Below, piece after piece: positions 1 to 6,087 of a stretch of 7,509 bases of DNA. The notes under the pieces are model-generated. The model was not told the DNA's origin. It worked only from the letters and a program-made list of their open reading frames with translations, and made no database searches. Numbering within the stretch: position 1 is the first letter of the stretch; each line of letters starts with the position of its first letter. The position numbers and the translations under genes are program-made. The DNA comes from Gammaproteobacteria bacterium (GTDB lineage: Bacteria > Pseudomonadota > Gammaproteobacteria > Pseudomonadales > Azotimanducaceae), in assembly GCA_027295975.1 (NCBI GenBank), contig JAPUJX010000131.1, forward strand, positions 1 through 7,509, written 5' to 3'.

Positions 1-792
1 CTGGTACAACACATCGGGCTCGAGTGGGTGCATCTCCACGCAATGAGGATCCTGGCCCCAGGGAGGATTGGGATCCGGTAGAAAGTCTGCTACAGATCCA
101 CGATTGAGCGGCACCCAGTCTCCTCCCTGATCCGTAGACTCGAATACACCGGCACTGGAGGTACATGCGTACATATGCTGTTTGTCACGGGGGTCGATCA
201 GAATCGAAAACATGGGTGATCCGTCCGGCGTGGCGGATTGTTCGGTCGGGCACCAGGTGGACCACATGTCGTGGTCGTTCCAGCCTGCCACCGACTCCCA
301 GGTGTCGCCGTCGTCCTCGGAGCGGAACAGGCCTTCGGGGGAGGTGCCCGCGTACCAGACACAAGGTTCCGTTGCATGCCCGGGTTTGAGGTAGAACACC
401 TGATCCACGGAGCGTTCAATTTCCCCGGAAATGGCTTTCCGAAATGCGGGCGGACGCCGCGCCTCCTGCCAGCTCTTACCAAAATCCGTCGAGCGGAATA
501 CCGTCGGTCCGAGGTGACCCGTTCGTATCGCCATGAGAATCGTGCGCCGATCACGCGGGTCCACAACGATGTGATGCACGATGTGACCAAGAAACGCGGG
601 ACCCTGTAATTGCCAGCTGCGACGGGATTGGTCCATTTTGAAAAAGAACACGCCCTTCTTGGTACCAACCAGAAGCACCGGGTTCGCGCCAGAGGCAAGA
701 TCGAGTGCCTCGGTGGCAGTAAACGGGTCACCTTCGGGAATGGGCTCCCACGACCGACCCCCCGATTGTTGGGGCTCTGTACCGTCCGCCAT
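1..792 (-). CDS. BNR/Asp-box beta-propeller protein (sialidase-like fold), C-terminus off window
   Basis: The minus-strand frame is open from an ATG at 792 to the left edge, giving 264 residues without a stop. Three Asp-box motifs (S/T-x-D-x-G-x-x-W) are visible: STDFGKSW at residues 101-108, SEDDGDTW at 158-165 and STDQGGDW at 219-226. Each closes a beta-propeller blade that contains an IxxDPRD-type strand (VVDPRD, LIDPRD). The text resembles the widespread bacterial WD40/YVTN/BNR-like proteins often labelled exo-alpha-sialidase or glycosyl hydrolase, typically about 350-380 residues, so roughly a quarter to a third is missing. The Asp box is structural, and no sialidase catalytic residues were identified, so enzymatic activity is not supported. 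No signal peptide is visible. The first ~38 residues are polar, and the fold seems to start at LLVGTKKGVF. The start is fixed by AAGGAGGG seven bases upstream. The gene diverges from the RDD gene. The fold call is confident; the function is unknown. Confidence 0.85.
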   Translation of the reverse strand, partial: MADGTEPQQSGGRSWEPIPEGDPFTATEALDLASGANPVLLVGTKKGVFFFKMDQSRRSWQLQGPAFLGHIVHHIVVDPRDRRTILMAIRTGHLGPTVFRSTDFGKSWQEARRPPAFRKAISGEIERSVDQVFYLKPGHATEPCVWYAGTSPEGLFRSEDDGDTWESVAGWNDHDMWSTWCPTEQSATPDGSPMFSILIDPRDKQHMYACTSSAGVFESTDQGGDWVPLNRGSVADFLPDPNPPWGQDPHCVEMHPLEPDVLYQ

Positions 793-799
793 ATAAGGT

Positions 800-807
800 C
801 CCTCCTT
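800..807 (-). promoter_or_regulatory. Strong Shine-Dalgarno of the Asp-box propeller gene
   Basis: On the minus strand this reads AAGGAGGG, seven bases before the ATG at 792-790. It closely matches the anti-Shine-Dalgarno complement and settles the start codon. It is the strongest ribosome binding site in the window, which suggests the propeller protein may be well translated when transcribed. Confidence 0.7.
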
Positions 808-822
808 GAATGGCAATAGTCG

Positions 823-851
823 ACTCTAACGCCCCCACCCAGCCACGCCAA
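823..851 (-). promoter_or_regulatory. Candidate sigma70-type promoter for the propeller gene (weak)
   Basis: Read on the minus strand, TTGGCG (851-846) and TAGAGT (828-823) are separated by exactly 17 bases. Each matches four of six consensus positions. The implied transcript would start near 816 and carry a leader of roughly 25 bases that includes the Shine-Dalgarno. The match is modest and could be chance, but this is the best-spaced pair upstream of the gene. Confidence 0.22.
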
Positions 852-880
852 CCGATGTGCGTGCCTGCAGGACGGTCGTT

Positions 881-908
881 TCGACAGGGAGGGAGCGCAC
901 GGTATCAT
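881..908 (+). promoter_or_regulatory. Candidate sigma70-type promoter for the RDD gene
   Basis: TCGACA (881-886) and TATCAT (903-908) each match the -35 and -10 consensus at five of six positions, with a 16-base spacer. Transcription would start near 914-916, about 30 bases before the RDD start codon at 945. It does not overlap the candidate opposite promoter at 823-851, so the 152-base gap could hold both. Confidence 0.35.
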
Positions 909-944
909 GCCGGGTTGATTCATGAAGCAGGCGGTAACTCGTTG

Positions 945-1373
945 ATGACAGCGCAGATACCTGTTCCGGCCGGACTACTGAGACGTCTTGGCGCCATGGC
1001 CTACGATACGATTCTCGTCGCCGCGCTGGCGGCATTTACCCTCATTCCCATCGTCGCGGTGAACAAAGGTTACATAGTGGGCGCCCCCGTGCAGACGCTC
1101 CTGTTTCTGGAACTCTACGGTTTTTTTACCTACTTCTGGCTCACCCGAAGACAGACCCTTGGGATGTTGGCCTGGCGTCTGACGATTCAAACCCTGAATG
1201 ATCAGCCTTTGAGGTTGAGTCAGGTAACTCTCAGGTTTGTCGGCGCCCTGCTGAGCTTCTTCTGTTTAGGCCTGGGTTATTTGTGGGTGCTTTTCGACAA
1301 ACAGCGCCGTAGCTGGTCCGATTTACTCTCGTCCACCCGGGTCGTCTATCGAGCACGTACTCCAGAATCCTGA
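945..1373 (+). CDS. RDD family membrane protein
   Basis: This is a 142-residue protein with the RDD-domain layout. An N-terminal PAGLLRRLGAMAYD segment carries the conserved Arg (R14) and Asp (D21), followed by a first membrane helix at about 19-37 and a second at about 48-66. A loop with QTLGMLAWRL follows (usually TxGK/TPGK-like in the family), then a third hydrophobic segment at about 95-116, and finally the FDKQRRSWSDLL signature (D118, D126). Many family members have His where S125 stands. RDD proteins are small inner-membrane proteins of mostly unknown function; ion or solute transport has been proposed for some. The frame is open upstream to 810, but the family alignment starts close to the ATG at 945, so I chose that start. 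The Shine-Dalgarno is weak (GGCGG near 930). The gene converges on lptG, and I recall an RDD gene next to lptG in Pseudomonas relatives too. Confidence 0.85.
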   Translation: MTAQIPVPAGLLRRLGAMAYDTILVAALAAFTLIPIVAVNKGYIVGAPVQTLLFLELYGFFTYFWLTRRQTLGMLAWRLTIQTLNDQPLRLSQVTLRFVGALLSFFCLGLGYLWVLFDKQRRSWSDLLSSTRVVYRARTPES

Positions 1374-1384
1374 CGTCGGAGGAT

Positions 1385-1410
1385 TCCGCGTACCCGCTGC
1401 GCGGAGCTTT
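1385..1410 (+). terminator. Weak hairpin between convergent RDD gene and lptG
   Basis: Bases 1385-1392 (TCCGCGTA) can pair with 1398-1405 (TGCGCGGA), an eight-pair stem with one G-U pair and a five-base loop. It lies 11 bases after the RDD stop. The following bases, GCTTTCCC, are only a poor U-tract on the plus strand, and there is none on the minus strand side. It may be a weak terminator shared by the converging genes, or a 3'-end stabilising hairpin. Confidence 0.3.
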
Positions 1411-1422
1411 CCCATCACTCGA

Positions 1423-2499
1423 CTAGGCCACCCGCCTGACCCCCCAACACCCGACCGCCCAGCAGATCCCGATGGGTAAAGCGACGGCAAGCAACGTTGG
1501 CAAATCGTAGACGATGCTCATCGGCGCAAACAGGTCCTGCAGGTACTTGAACGCTAATCCAACCAGAATACCGACACTCAGGCGTACGCCGATGCCAACC
1601 TCCCGCAGGGGACCCAGCACAAACGTGAGGGCCAGCAGAGCAAGCCCCAACACCGAAAACGGCTGCAGGATTTTTCCCCAGAACGCCAACTGATAGGCAC
1701 TTGGGTTCAACCCCTCGCGCACCATGTAATCTATCTGATAATAGAGGTTGCTCATCGACAGCTTGCGTGGTTCGACCAGCACCCTGACGCCCAGAAGGCG
1801 GGGGTCCACCCGTCCGTCCCAGCGCAACTCATCGAAACGTACTATCCGGGTCTCCGGCTCGCTGAAACTGGTTTCCACTACATCAAAGAGGCGCCAGTGC
1901 GAATCATCCCCCACAACAAACTCCGCACGGTTGGCCGTGCGCAAAACCTCGAGACGCATCTGCTCGTCAAACCAGCTTTGCCGCACCCCGATGAGTTCGC
2001 CGTTTTCGCCAAATCCATCAACCTTCATGTACATTCGCCCTTCCCGATACCAATAACCACCGCGAAGGGAAATGACCTCCGAGCCCTGACTACTGCGCGC
2101 TTTGTGCGCCGTGGCCTGCTCCTCCCCCCATGGAGCCAGATATTCTCCGACAATCGCGCCAAGGGTGAGGACCAGCAGAGCCGGCCAGACCACGCTGAGG
2201 AATATCCGCCACACGGATACCCCTGCCGCCCGCAGAACGACGATCTCGGAACGCGAAGCCAGGCTACCCACTCCCACCAGCGAGCCAAGGAAAACTACGT
2301 ACGGGAGTACTTCGTAAGCGCGTCGTGGAAGGGTGAGAAGCAGGTACCACAACGCATCCTTCAATACGTAACCGGCATTTTCTTCGCGCACCTCGTCGAC
2401 GAGGGTGAACAGACTGATTATCCCGATAAATGCGAGCAGAGCGACAAAGGTCGCGAGCAGCACCGTCTTGCCGATGTAGCGGTCAACTTGATTGAACAT
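1423..2499 (-). CDS. lptG: LPS export ABC transporter permease LptG
   Basis: LptG pairs with LptF and the ATPase LptB2 in the inner membrane. The complex extracts lipopolysaccharide and pushes it onto the LptC-LptA bridge toward the outer membrane. The 358-residue length matches the family (E. coli about 360). Membrane helices are visible at about 12-34, 50-80 (a hairpin through VLPYVVFLGSLVG) and 97-121. A periplasmic beta-jellyroll domain spans about 122-265, and three more helices follow at about 275-295, 303-325 and 333-352. The segment RSEIVVLRAAGVS (84-96) matches the cytoplasmic coupling helix that contacts LptB, including its conserved Glu (E85). YLAPWGEEQA after helix 3 aligns with E. 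coli VAPQGEQMA. The ATG at 2499 shares its A with the lptF stop (TGATG). A TTG one codon upstream is possible but less likely. GAAGG inside the end of lptF serves as Shine-Dalgarno, implying translational coupling. Confidence 0.97.
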   Translation of the reverse strand: MFNQVDRYIGKTVLLATFVALLAFIGIISLFTLVDEVREENAGYVLKDALWYLLLTLPRRAYEVLPYVVFLGSLVGVGSLASRSEIVVLRAAGVSVWRIFLSVVWPALLVLTLGAIVGEYLAPWGEEQATAHKARSSQGSEVISLRGGYWYREGRMYMKVDGFGENGELIGVRQSWFDEQMRLEVLRTANRAEFVVGDDSHWRLFDVVETSFSEPETRIVRFDELRWDGRVDPRLLGVRVLVEPRKLSMSNLYYQIDYMVREGLNPSAYQLAFWGKILQPFSVLGLALLALTFVLGPLREVGIGVRLSVGILVGLAFKYLQDLFAPMSIVYDLPTLLAVALPIGICWAVGCWGVRRVA

Positions 2500-3572
2500 C
2501 AAACCTTCACCGGACGCGCCATTCGCCTCAGGAGCACCAAAGCCAACGCCAGAAACAGGAGGTGTACGAACCAGAAACCCAACACAGTCGGTAACTCACC
2601 TTCCCGCATCGCGTTCTGACAAGCGATGAGAATCAAATAATAGGCCATGAAAATACCCAGCCCGGGAACCAGCCTGGCAAACCGTCCCTGACGCGGCTTG
2701 ACCCTCGCAAACCCCACCGCGATCAAGCTGGCCACTATCGCAAACAAGGGCAACGCGAGGCGCCAGTGTAGTTCTGCTTGTGCTGCAGCATCGGGCGCAG
2801 CGAGCAGGGTGCGGGTGGTTTTCGATTCAATTTTCGCTCTCGATGCCGCGACTTCTTCGAAGGAAAGCCGTTGGATGAGCTTGCGAAATTCCACTATCCG
2901 GTAATCCAGTTCTCCCGCTTGCCCCTGGTAACGCTTGCCATTTTCCAATACCAGAAACCTGCTGCCGGTGTCACTATCCACGTACTGGCTGCCCTTCTCC
3001 GCCCACAAGGTAACATCGCCACCGCCCTTTATTTTTTCTGCGATGAAAACCCGCTTGAGCTCGCGGCGATCTTCGCTCACCTCCTCCGAATAAGTGACCC
3101 GATTACCCTGTGAGTCACTGTGGAACGTTCCCGGCGCCACCGAAGCAAAATTCTGGTTGAGTCTCTGCTCCAGCACGAATGCGGCCAGGTTGGCGTGGCT
3201 GTTGGGAGTCACCTCGAGGGCGAGCCAGGCCACCAACCCGGCAATAACCAACGTCGGCGTGGCCAGCCACTTCAGCAACCGTCCCGGGCTCATGCCGCCC
3301 CCCTGCAGGACCACCATCTCCTGATCCGCAAATAAACGGCCAAGAGTCAGCAGCAGGGCAATGTAATAAGAAAAAGGCAGAAGCAACTGCAGGTAGCCCG
3401 GCAGTCGCAATGCCATGATCGAAAGCAAAACGTCGGCCGAATATTTGCCCAGCGCCGCGTCTTGCAGAAATCCGATAAATCGTCCGCCCACTGCTACAAC
3501 GAGCAAAATGAGCATTACCATGGCGAATACCTGAAGCAATTCCTTGTTTACGTAGCGCGCGGCCACCACCAT
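2499..3572 (-). CDS. lptF: LPS export ABC transporter permease LptF
   Basis: LptF is the partner permease of LptG in the LptB2FG lipopolysaccharide extractor; both are normally essential in gammaproteobacteria. The protein is 357 residues (E. coli about 366). Membrane helices lie at about 10-35, 52-78 and 99-121, the periplasmic jellyroll domain at about 122-268, and further helices at about 271-290, 299-319 and 328-350. DQEMVVLQGGGMSPGRLL (83-100) is the LptB-coupling helix with conserved Glu85. VKPRQGRFARL (291-301) matches the family signature V-N/K-PRQGR found before helix 5. The ATG at 3572 is preceded by AAGGA with an 8-base spacer, supporting this start. The gene is the first of a two-gene operon, diverging from pepA across about 96 bases, and its stop codon overlaps the lptG start by one base. 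Confidence 0.97.
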   Translation of the reverse strand: MVVAARYVNKELLQVFAMVMLILLVVAVGGRFIGFLQDAALGKYSADVLLSIMALRLPGYLQLLLPFSYYIALLLTLGRLFADQEMVVLQGGGMSPGRLLKWLATPTLVIAGLVAWLALEVTPNSHANLAAFVLEQRLNQNFASVAPGTFHSDSQGNRVTYSEEVSEDRRELKRVFIAEKIKGGGDVTLWAEKGSQYVDSDTGSRFLVLENGKRYQGQAGELDYRIVEFRKLIQRLSFEEVAASRAKIESKTTRTLLAAPDAAAQAELHWRLALPLFAIVASLIAVGFARVKPRQGRFARLVPGLGIFMAYYLILIACQNAMREGELPTVLGFWFVHLLFLALALVLLRRMARPVKV

Positions 3573-3596
3573 ATGCCAAGTCCTTGTTTTGAGGAA

Positions 3597-3622
3597 TCTC
3601 GGATCAATTCTCGATTTCTCGG
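3597..3622. repeat. Three short TCTCG repeats upstream of lptF
   Basis: TCTCG occurs three times on the plus strand, starting at 3597, 3609 and 3617, in the leader-proximal half of the lptF/pepA divergent region. The irregular spacing (12 and 8 bases) argues against a simple operator array. It is recorded because the region is short and otherwise unexplained; it may be chance. Confidence 0.2.
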
Positions 3623-3648
3623 CGCGCCTTAATTTAGAATTGCGCGCC
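3621..3648. promoter_or_regulatory. Inverted repeat with AT-rich core between divergent lptF and pepA
   Basis: GGCGCGC (3621-3627) and its exact reverse complement GCGCGCC (3642-3648) flank a 14-base AT-rich core, itself partly symmetric (AATT-TAG-AATT at 3631-3641). On the plus strand the core contains TAGAAT (3635-3640), a five-of-six -10 match placed for a pepA transcript starting near 3647. On the minus strand it contains TAAATT, a possible lptF -10. No convincing -35 was found for either direction. The layout would suit a shared divergent promoter, possibly with an operator, but this is inference from sequence shape. Confidence 0.35.
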
Positions 3649-3668
3649 CTTACAGACCAACTGTGATT

Positions 3669-5129
3669 ATGAAGTATTCAACAAAAACGGGCACCCTCGC
3701 GGAATTCACCACCGGAGCGCTGATCACCGGGCTCAGGACGGCAAAACTCATCGCCAGGACGTTGAATCAGGGAGCGCTGCTGGAAGCGGCCACGACCGAC
3801 TTCAAAGATCTGGTAGGACAGACGCTCACCGTTGTCCTCCCGAAAAACACCCCGGTTCAACGCATCGTCGTGGCCGGTGGGGCGGATGACGAGCAATCTG
3901 AAACTCAATTTCGCAAAATGGCGGCGGCGGCGGTGACGACCCTCAGATCCCTGCCAACCCGCAACGCCATCTGGGCGTTAACGGCAACCAAGGTGACTGG
4001 CCGAGACCCATACTGGAAAGCCACCAGCGCCCTGTTTGCCCTCTCCACGGGAATTTACGAGTTCAATGAACACAAGTCCCGCGACAAAGTTGCCAATCGG
4101 ATTGAGTTGCGAACCCTTCACATGTTTGCCGATGCACGATCAAAAACGAGTGTGCAGAGAGCCGTGAGATTTGCTCGAGCGCTCAAATCGGGACTGGACC
4201 TGGCGCGGAATCTCGGCAATCAACCGGCAAATGTCTGTAACCCCAGCTATCTCCTGCGGGAGGCTCGCAAACTCGGTCGGCTTCAGAAGACAAGCGTTTC
4301 AGCCCTCGATGAGAAGCGAATGCGCGAACTGGGCATGGGCGCGTTTCTGGCTGTATCCCAGGCCAGCAACGCTCCCGGGAAGATGATCATCGTCAATTAC
4401 AAGGGCGGCAAGCCAAAAGACCAGCCAGTGGTGCTGATCGGCAAAGGCATTACCTTCGATACCGGCGGTATCAGCTTGAAACCCCCGCCTGCCATGGATG
4501 AGATGAAGTTCGACATGTGCGGCGCCGCAACGGTGCTCGGCGTCACCCGAGCCGCGGCGGAAGCCAGGCTGCCGATCAACCTGGTGACCATCCTGGCAGC
4601 CGCGGAAAATATGCCCGGCAGCAAGGCAACCCGTCCCGGAGACATCGTTCGCACATACTCAGGGCAGACCGTGGAGATCCTCAATACCGACGCGGAAGGC
4701 CGACTTGTGCTTTGCGACGCGCTCGCCTATGCAGAACGTTATAAACCTCGCGTCATTATCGACGTAGCCACCCTTACCGGCGCGTGCGTTGTCGCCCTTG
4801 GAGGCGTTGCGTCCGCCGTGTTCAGCAAAGACGATGGGTTGGCGGACGCACTCCTGGCCGCGGGAGACTGGAGTGGCGATCGAGCTTGGCGCTTGCCGTT
4901 ATGGGACGATTATCAGGCGAGTCTGAACAGCAATTTTGCCGACATGGCCAACGTCGCGGGACGGGATGCGGGAGCCATCAAAGCCGCCTGTTTTCTATCC
5001 CGCTTCACCAAAAACCGAGCCTGGGCACATATGGACATCGCCGGAACCGCATACCACAGTGGTTCAAAAAAAGGGGCTACCGGACGTCCGGTGGCGTTAT
5101 TGTTTCGTTTCTTGACGGAACAGCCATGA
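3669..5129 (+). CDS. pepA: Leucyl aminopeptidase PepA (M17 family)
   Basis: PepA is a cytoplasmic, hexameric two-metal (Zn/Mn) aminopeptidase that removes N-terminal residues such as leucine from peptides. In E. coli it also binds DNA, in XerCD cer/ColE1 resolution and carAB repression. The protein is 486 residues (E. coli 503), with an N-terminal regulatory domain to about 160 and the catalytic domain after. All metal ligands are visible by alignment: K259, D264 and D282 in and after GKGITFDTGG, and D341 and E343 in NTDAEGRL. The catalytic Lys and Arg correspond to K271 and R345. The enzyme should therefore be active; whether the DNA-binding role is kept cannot be read here. I chose the ATG at 3669 because MKYSTKTGTL fits the family's MxFSxKSG start. 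An in-frame GTG lies at 3663. Neither start has a clear Shine-Dalgarno. The stop overlaps the holC start (ATGA). Confidence 0.97.
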   Translation: MKYSTKTGTLAEFTTGALITGLRTAKLIARTLNQGALLEAATTDFKDLVGQTLTVVLPKNTPVQRIVVAGGADDEQSETQFRKMAAAAVTTLRSLPTRNAIWALTATKVTGRDPYWKATSALFALSTGIYEFNEHKSRDKVANRIELRTLHMFADARSKTSVQRAVRFARALKSGLDLARNLGNQPANVCNPSYLLREARKLGRLQKTSVSALDEKRMRELGMGAFLAVSQASNAPGKMIIVNYKGGKPKDQPVVLIGKGITFDTGGISLKPPPAMDEMKFDMCGAATVLGVTRAAAEARLPINLVTILAAAENMPGSKATRPGDIVRTYSGQTVEILNTDAEGRLVLCDALAYAERYKPRVIIDVATLTGACVVALGGVASAVFSKDDGLADALLAAGDWSGDRAWRLPLWDDYQASLNSNFADMANVAGRDAGAIKAACFLSRFTKNRAWAHMDIAGTAYHSGSKKGATGRPVALLFRFLTEQP

Positions 5130-5560
5130 CCCGGGTGGACTTCTACATTCTGGAAGACGTTGACCTGAACGCCATGATGCGCTTCGCCTGCCGATTAGCG
5201 GGCAGGGCGGTGGACGCGGGTAAAAGTGTTTACCTCCACACCAACCACGAACAGGCGGCTACGGATATCGACGATCTTTTATGGGCGTATCCCGATCAAC
5301 GATTCATTCCACACGGAAGAAACAACGATGTCCTTGCGGTCAATGCACCCGTTGTCATCGGTTGGGAAGACCCCCGGGAACACGATGGTGTACTCATTAA
5401 TCTGAGCGACCAGATTCCAACCTTTTTCGGACGCTTCGACCGGGTAGCGGAAATCGTCGTACACGAAACGAAAAGTCGCGGTCGGGAACGTTACCAGTTT
5501 TACCGCGATCGCGGTTACCCGCTGTTCGACCACCATCTCGACGACTGGGAAACTCAATGA
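5126..5560 (+). CDS. holC: DNA polymerase III subunit chi (HolC)
   Basis: Chi is an accessory subunit of the DNA polymerase III clamp loader. It joins the complex through psi (HolD) and binds the C-terminal tail of single-strand binding protein, linking the replisome to SSB-coated DNA. The protein is 144 residues (E. coli 147). Family features are the start TRVDFYIL, a CRLAGRAVDAGKSVYLHT helix-strand unit (22-39), LLWAYPDQRFIPHG (51-64), INLSDQIP (91-98), and a C-terminal RFDRVAEIV (103-111) followed by RERYQFYRDRGYPL (120-133), the region aligning with E. coli RERYKAYRVAGF. The ATG overlaps the pepA stop as ATGA, and the stop overlaps the next start the same way. The Shine-Dalgarno is weak (GGA), so translation probably depends on coupling to pepA. 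Confidence 0.95.
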   Translation: MTRVDFYILEDVDLNAMMRFACRLAGRAVDAGKSVYLHTNHEQAATDIDDLLWAYPDQRFIPHGRNNDVLAVNAPVVIGWEDPREHDGVLINLSDQIPTFFGRFDRVAEIVVHETKSRGRERYQFYRDRGYPLFDHHLDDWETQ

Positions 5561-6087
5561 ACCACAAGACGCAGACCGATCCCCGCAAATCCCTGGTTGC
5601 AGAACTCGAATCCATTCGCGTTCTGCTTGGACAGGAGACGCTCGATCCCGAGGTACCTTTGCTGGAGGTACGTTCGCTGGAGGTACCTTTGCTGGACGAG
5701 GTGGTCCCAGAAGACTCTCAAAGTGAAGGAACGCAAACCAACACGCAGATCATCAGTGCAATCACCGGGCACACCGACGTCAGCGGCGATCTGTTGCAGA
5801 CCCTGCTGGACGAGGATTGGAGAACCAGCACATTGCAGCTTCTGAGTAATGCCCGCGAGTCGATAAAACGACTCGATGCCGAGTGGACCCCGGCCTTCAC
5901 GGACGAACTCAACGAGGCGCTCTGTGTGCGCATAAACGAAACGGTTACCGCCTGGCTGCGCACGGTAATCGCCCACCACGCCGATGAATTGCGCAGCACC
6001 CTGAACAACGCGCTTTCCGAGGAGATCGCAAGTAGCATAACGCGCTTGTCCAACAGCCGGAATTCCGAGGGAGCCGATGGAGAGTAG
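5557..6087 (+). CDS. Uncharacterised acidic protein between holC and valS, with in-frame pentapeptide repeats
   Basis: I do not recognise a named family for this 176-residue protein. It is acidic and soluble, with no membrane segment or signal peptide. An N-terminal helix-like [15 protein letters not shown] (11-25) leads to a short repeat block, [21 protein letters not shown] (32-52), encoded by a 15-bp tandem triplicate. A low-complexity polar linker follows to about 65, then helix-rich segments at about 78-108 and a longer amphipathic stretch at about 113-165. The EVPLLDEVV text resembles short IPVLTDVV-like motifs that I recall in uncharacterised proteobacterial proteins, including ones encoded beside holC in Pseudomonas; that is from memory only. 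The ATG forms an ATGA overlap with the holC stop, and the stop lies 11 bases inside valS. The gene is real on grounds of coupling and position. A role with the replisome or holC is only guilt by association. Confidence 0.8.
   Translation: MNHKTQTDPRKSLVAELESIRVLLGQETLDPEVPLLEVRSLEVPLLDEVVPEDSQSEGTQTNTQIISAITGHTDVSGDLLQTLLDEDWRTSTLQLLSNARESIKRLDAEWTPAFTDELNEALCVRINETVTAWLRTVIAHHADELRSTLNNALSEEIASSITRLSNSRNSEGADGE
5650..5694 (+). repeat. Tandem 15-bp repeat, three copies, in frame
   Basis: Copies lie at 5650-5664, 5665-5679 and 5680-5694. Copies one and three are identical (GAGGTACCTTTGCTG), and copy two differs at two bases. Fifteen bases equal five codons, so the array encodes [15 protein letters not shown] without breaking the frame. 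A partial fourth unit (GACGAGGT...) follows. The near-identity suggests a recent duplication that can change copy number without a frameshift. Confidence 0.9.
5856..5875. repeat. Perfect 7-bp inverted repeat inside the holC-valS gene
   Basis: CGAGTCG (5856-5862) and CGACTCG (5869-5875) flank the six bases ATAAAA, forming a compact RNA hairpin within the coding sequence (residues about 100-107 of the unknown protein). No U-tract follows, so it is not a terminator. It sits about 200 bases before valS and could merely be a coincidence of codon choice. Confidence 0.35.

Noticed and set aside
198..923. A 241-codon open frame on the minus strand overlapping the left-edge gene
   Set aside because: It runs on the same strand, in another frame, over the Asp-box propeller gene, which has three motifs and a strong ribosome binding site. 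Its translation is Arg-rich and Pro-rich with no family resemblance.
810..944. N-terminal extension of the RDD frame back to 810
   Set aside because: The extra 45 residues do not resemble RDD proteins and would cross both candidate promoters. The ATG at 945 matches the family start.
2274..2281. CCACCAGC (complement of E. coli Chi), also at 4021-4028
   Set aside because: Chi sequences differ between lineages, both copies lie in coding DNA, and two copies in 7.5 kb of GC-rich sequence is not strong evidence of function.
1897..2619. A 240-codon open frame on the plus strand
   Set aside because: It lies antisense across lptG and the end of lptF, with composition typical of a shadow frame and no recognisable domain.
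3921..3932. GCG trinucleotide run in pepA
   Set aside because: Only four units encoding an Ala tract, ordinary for GC-rich coding DNA.
4784..5125. Long upstream extension of the holC frame (open from 4784)
   Set aside because: The extension overlaps the conserved catalytic half of pepA and reads as Arg/Gly-rich noise. Chi begins at the ATGA overlap, where family similarity starts.
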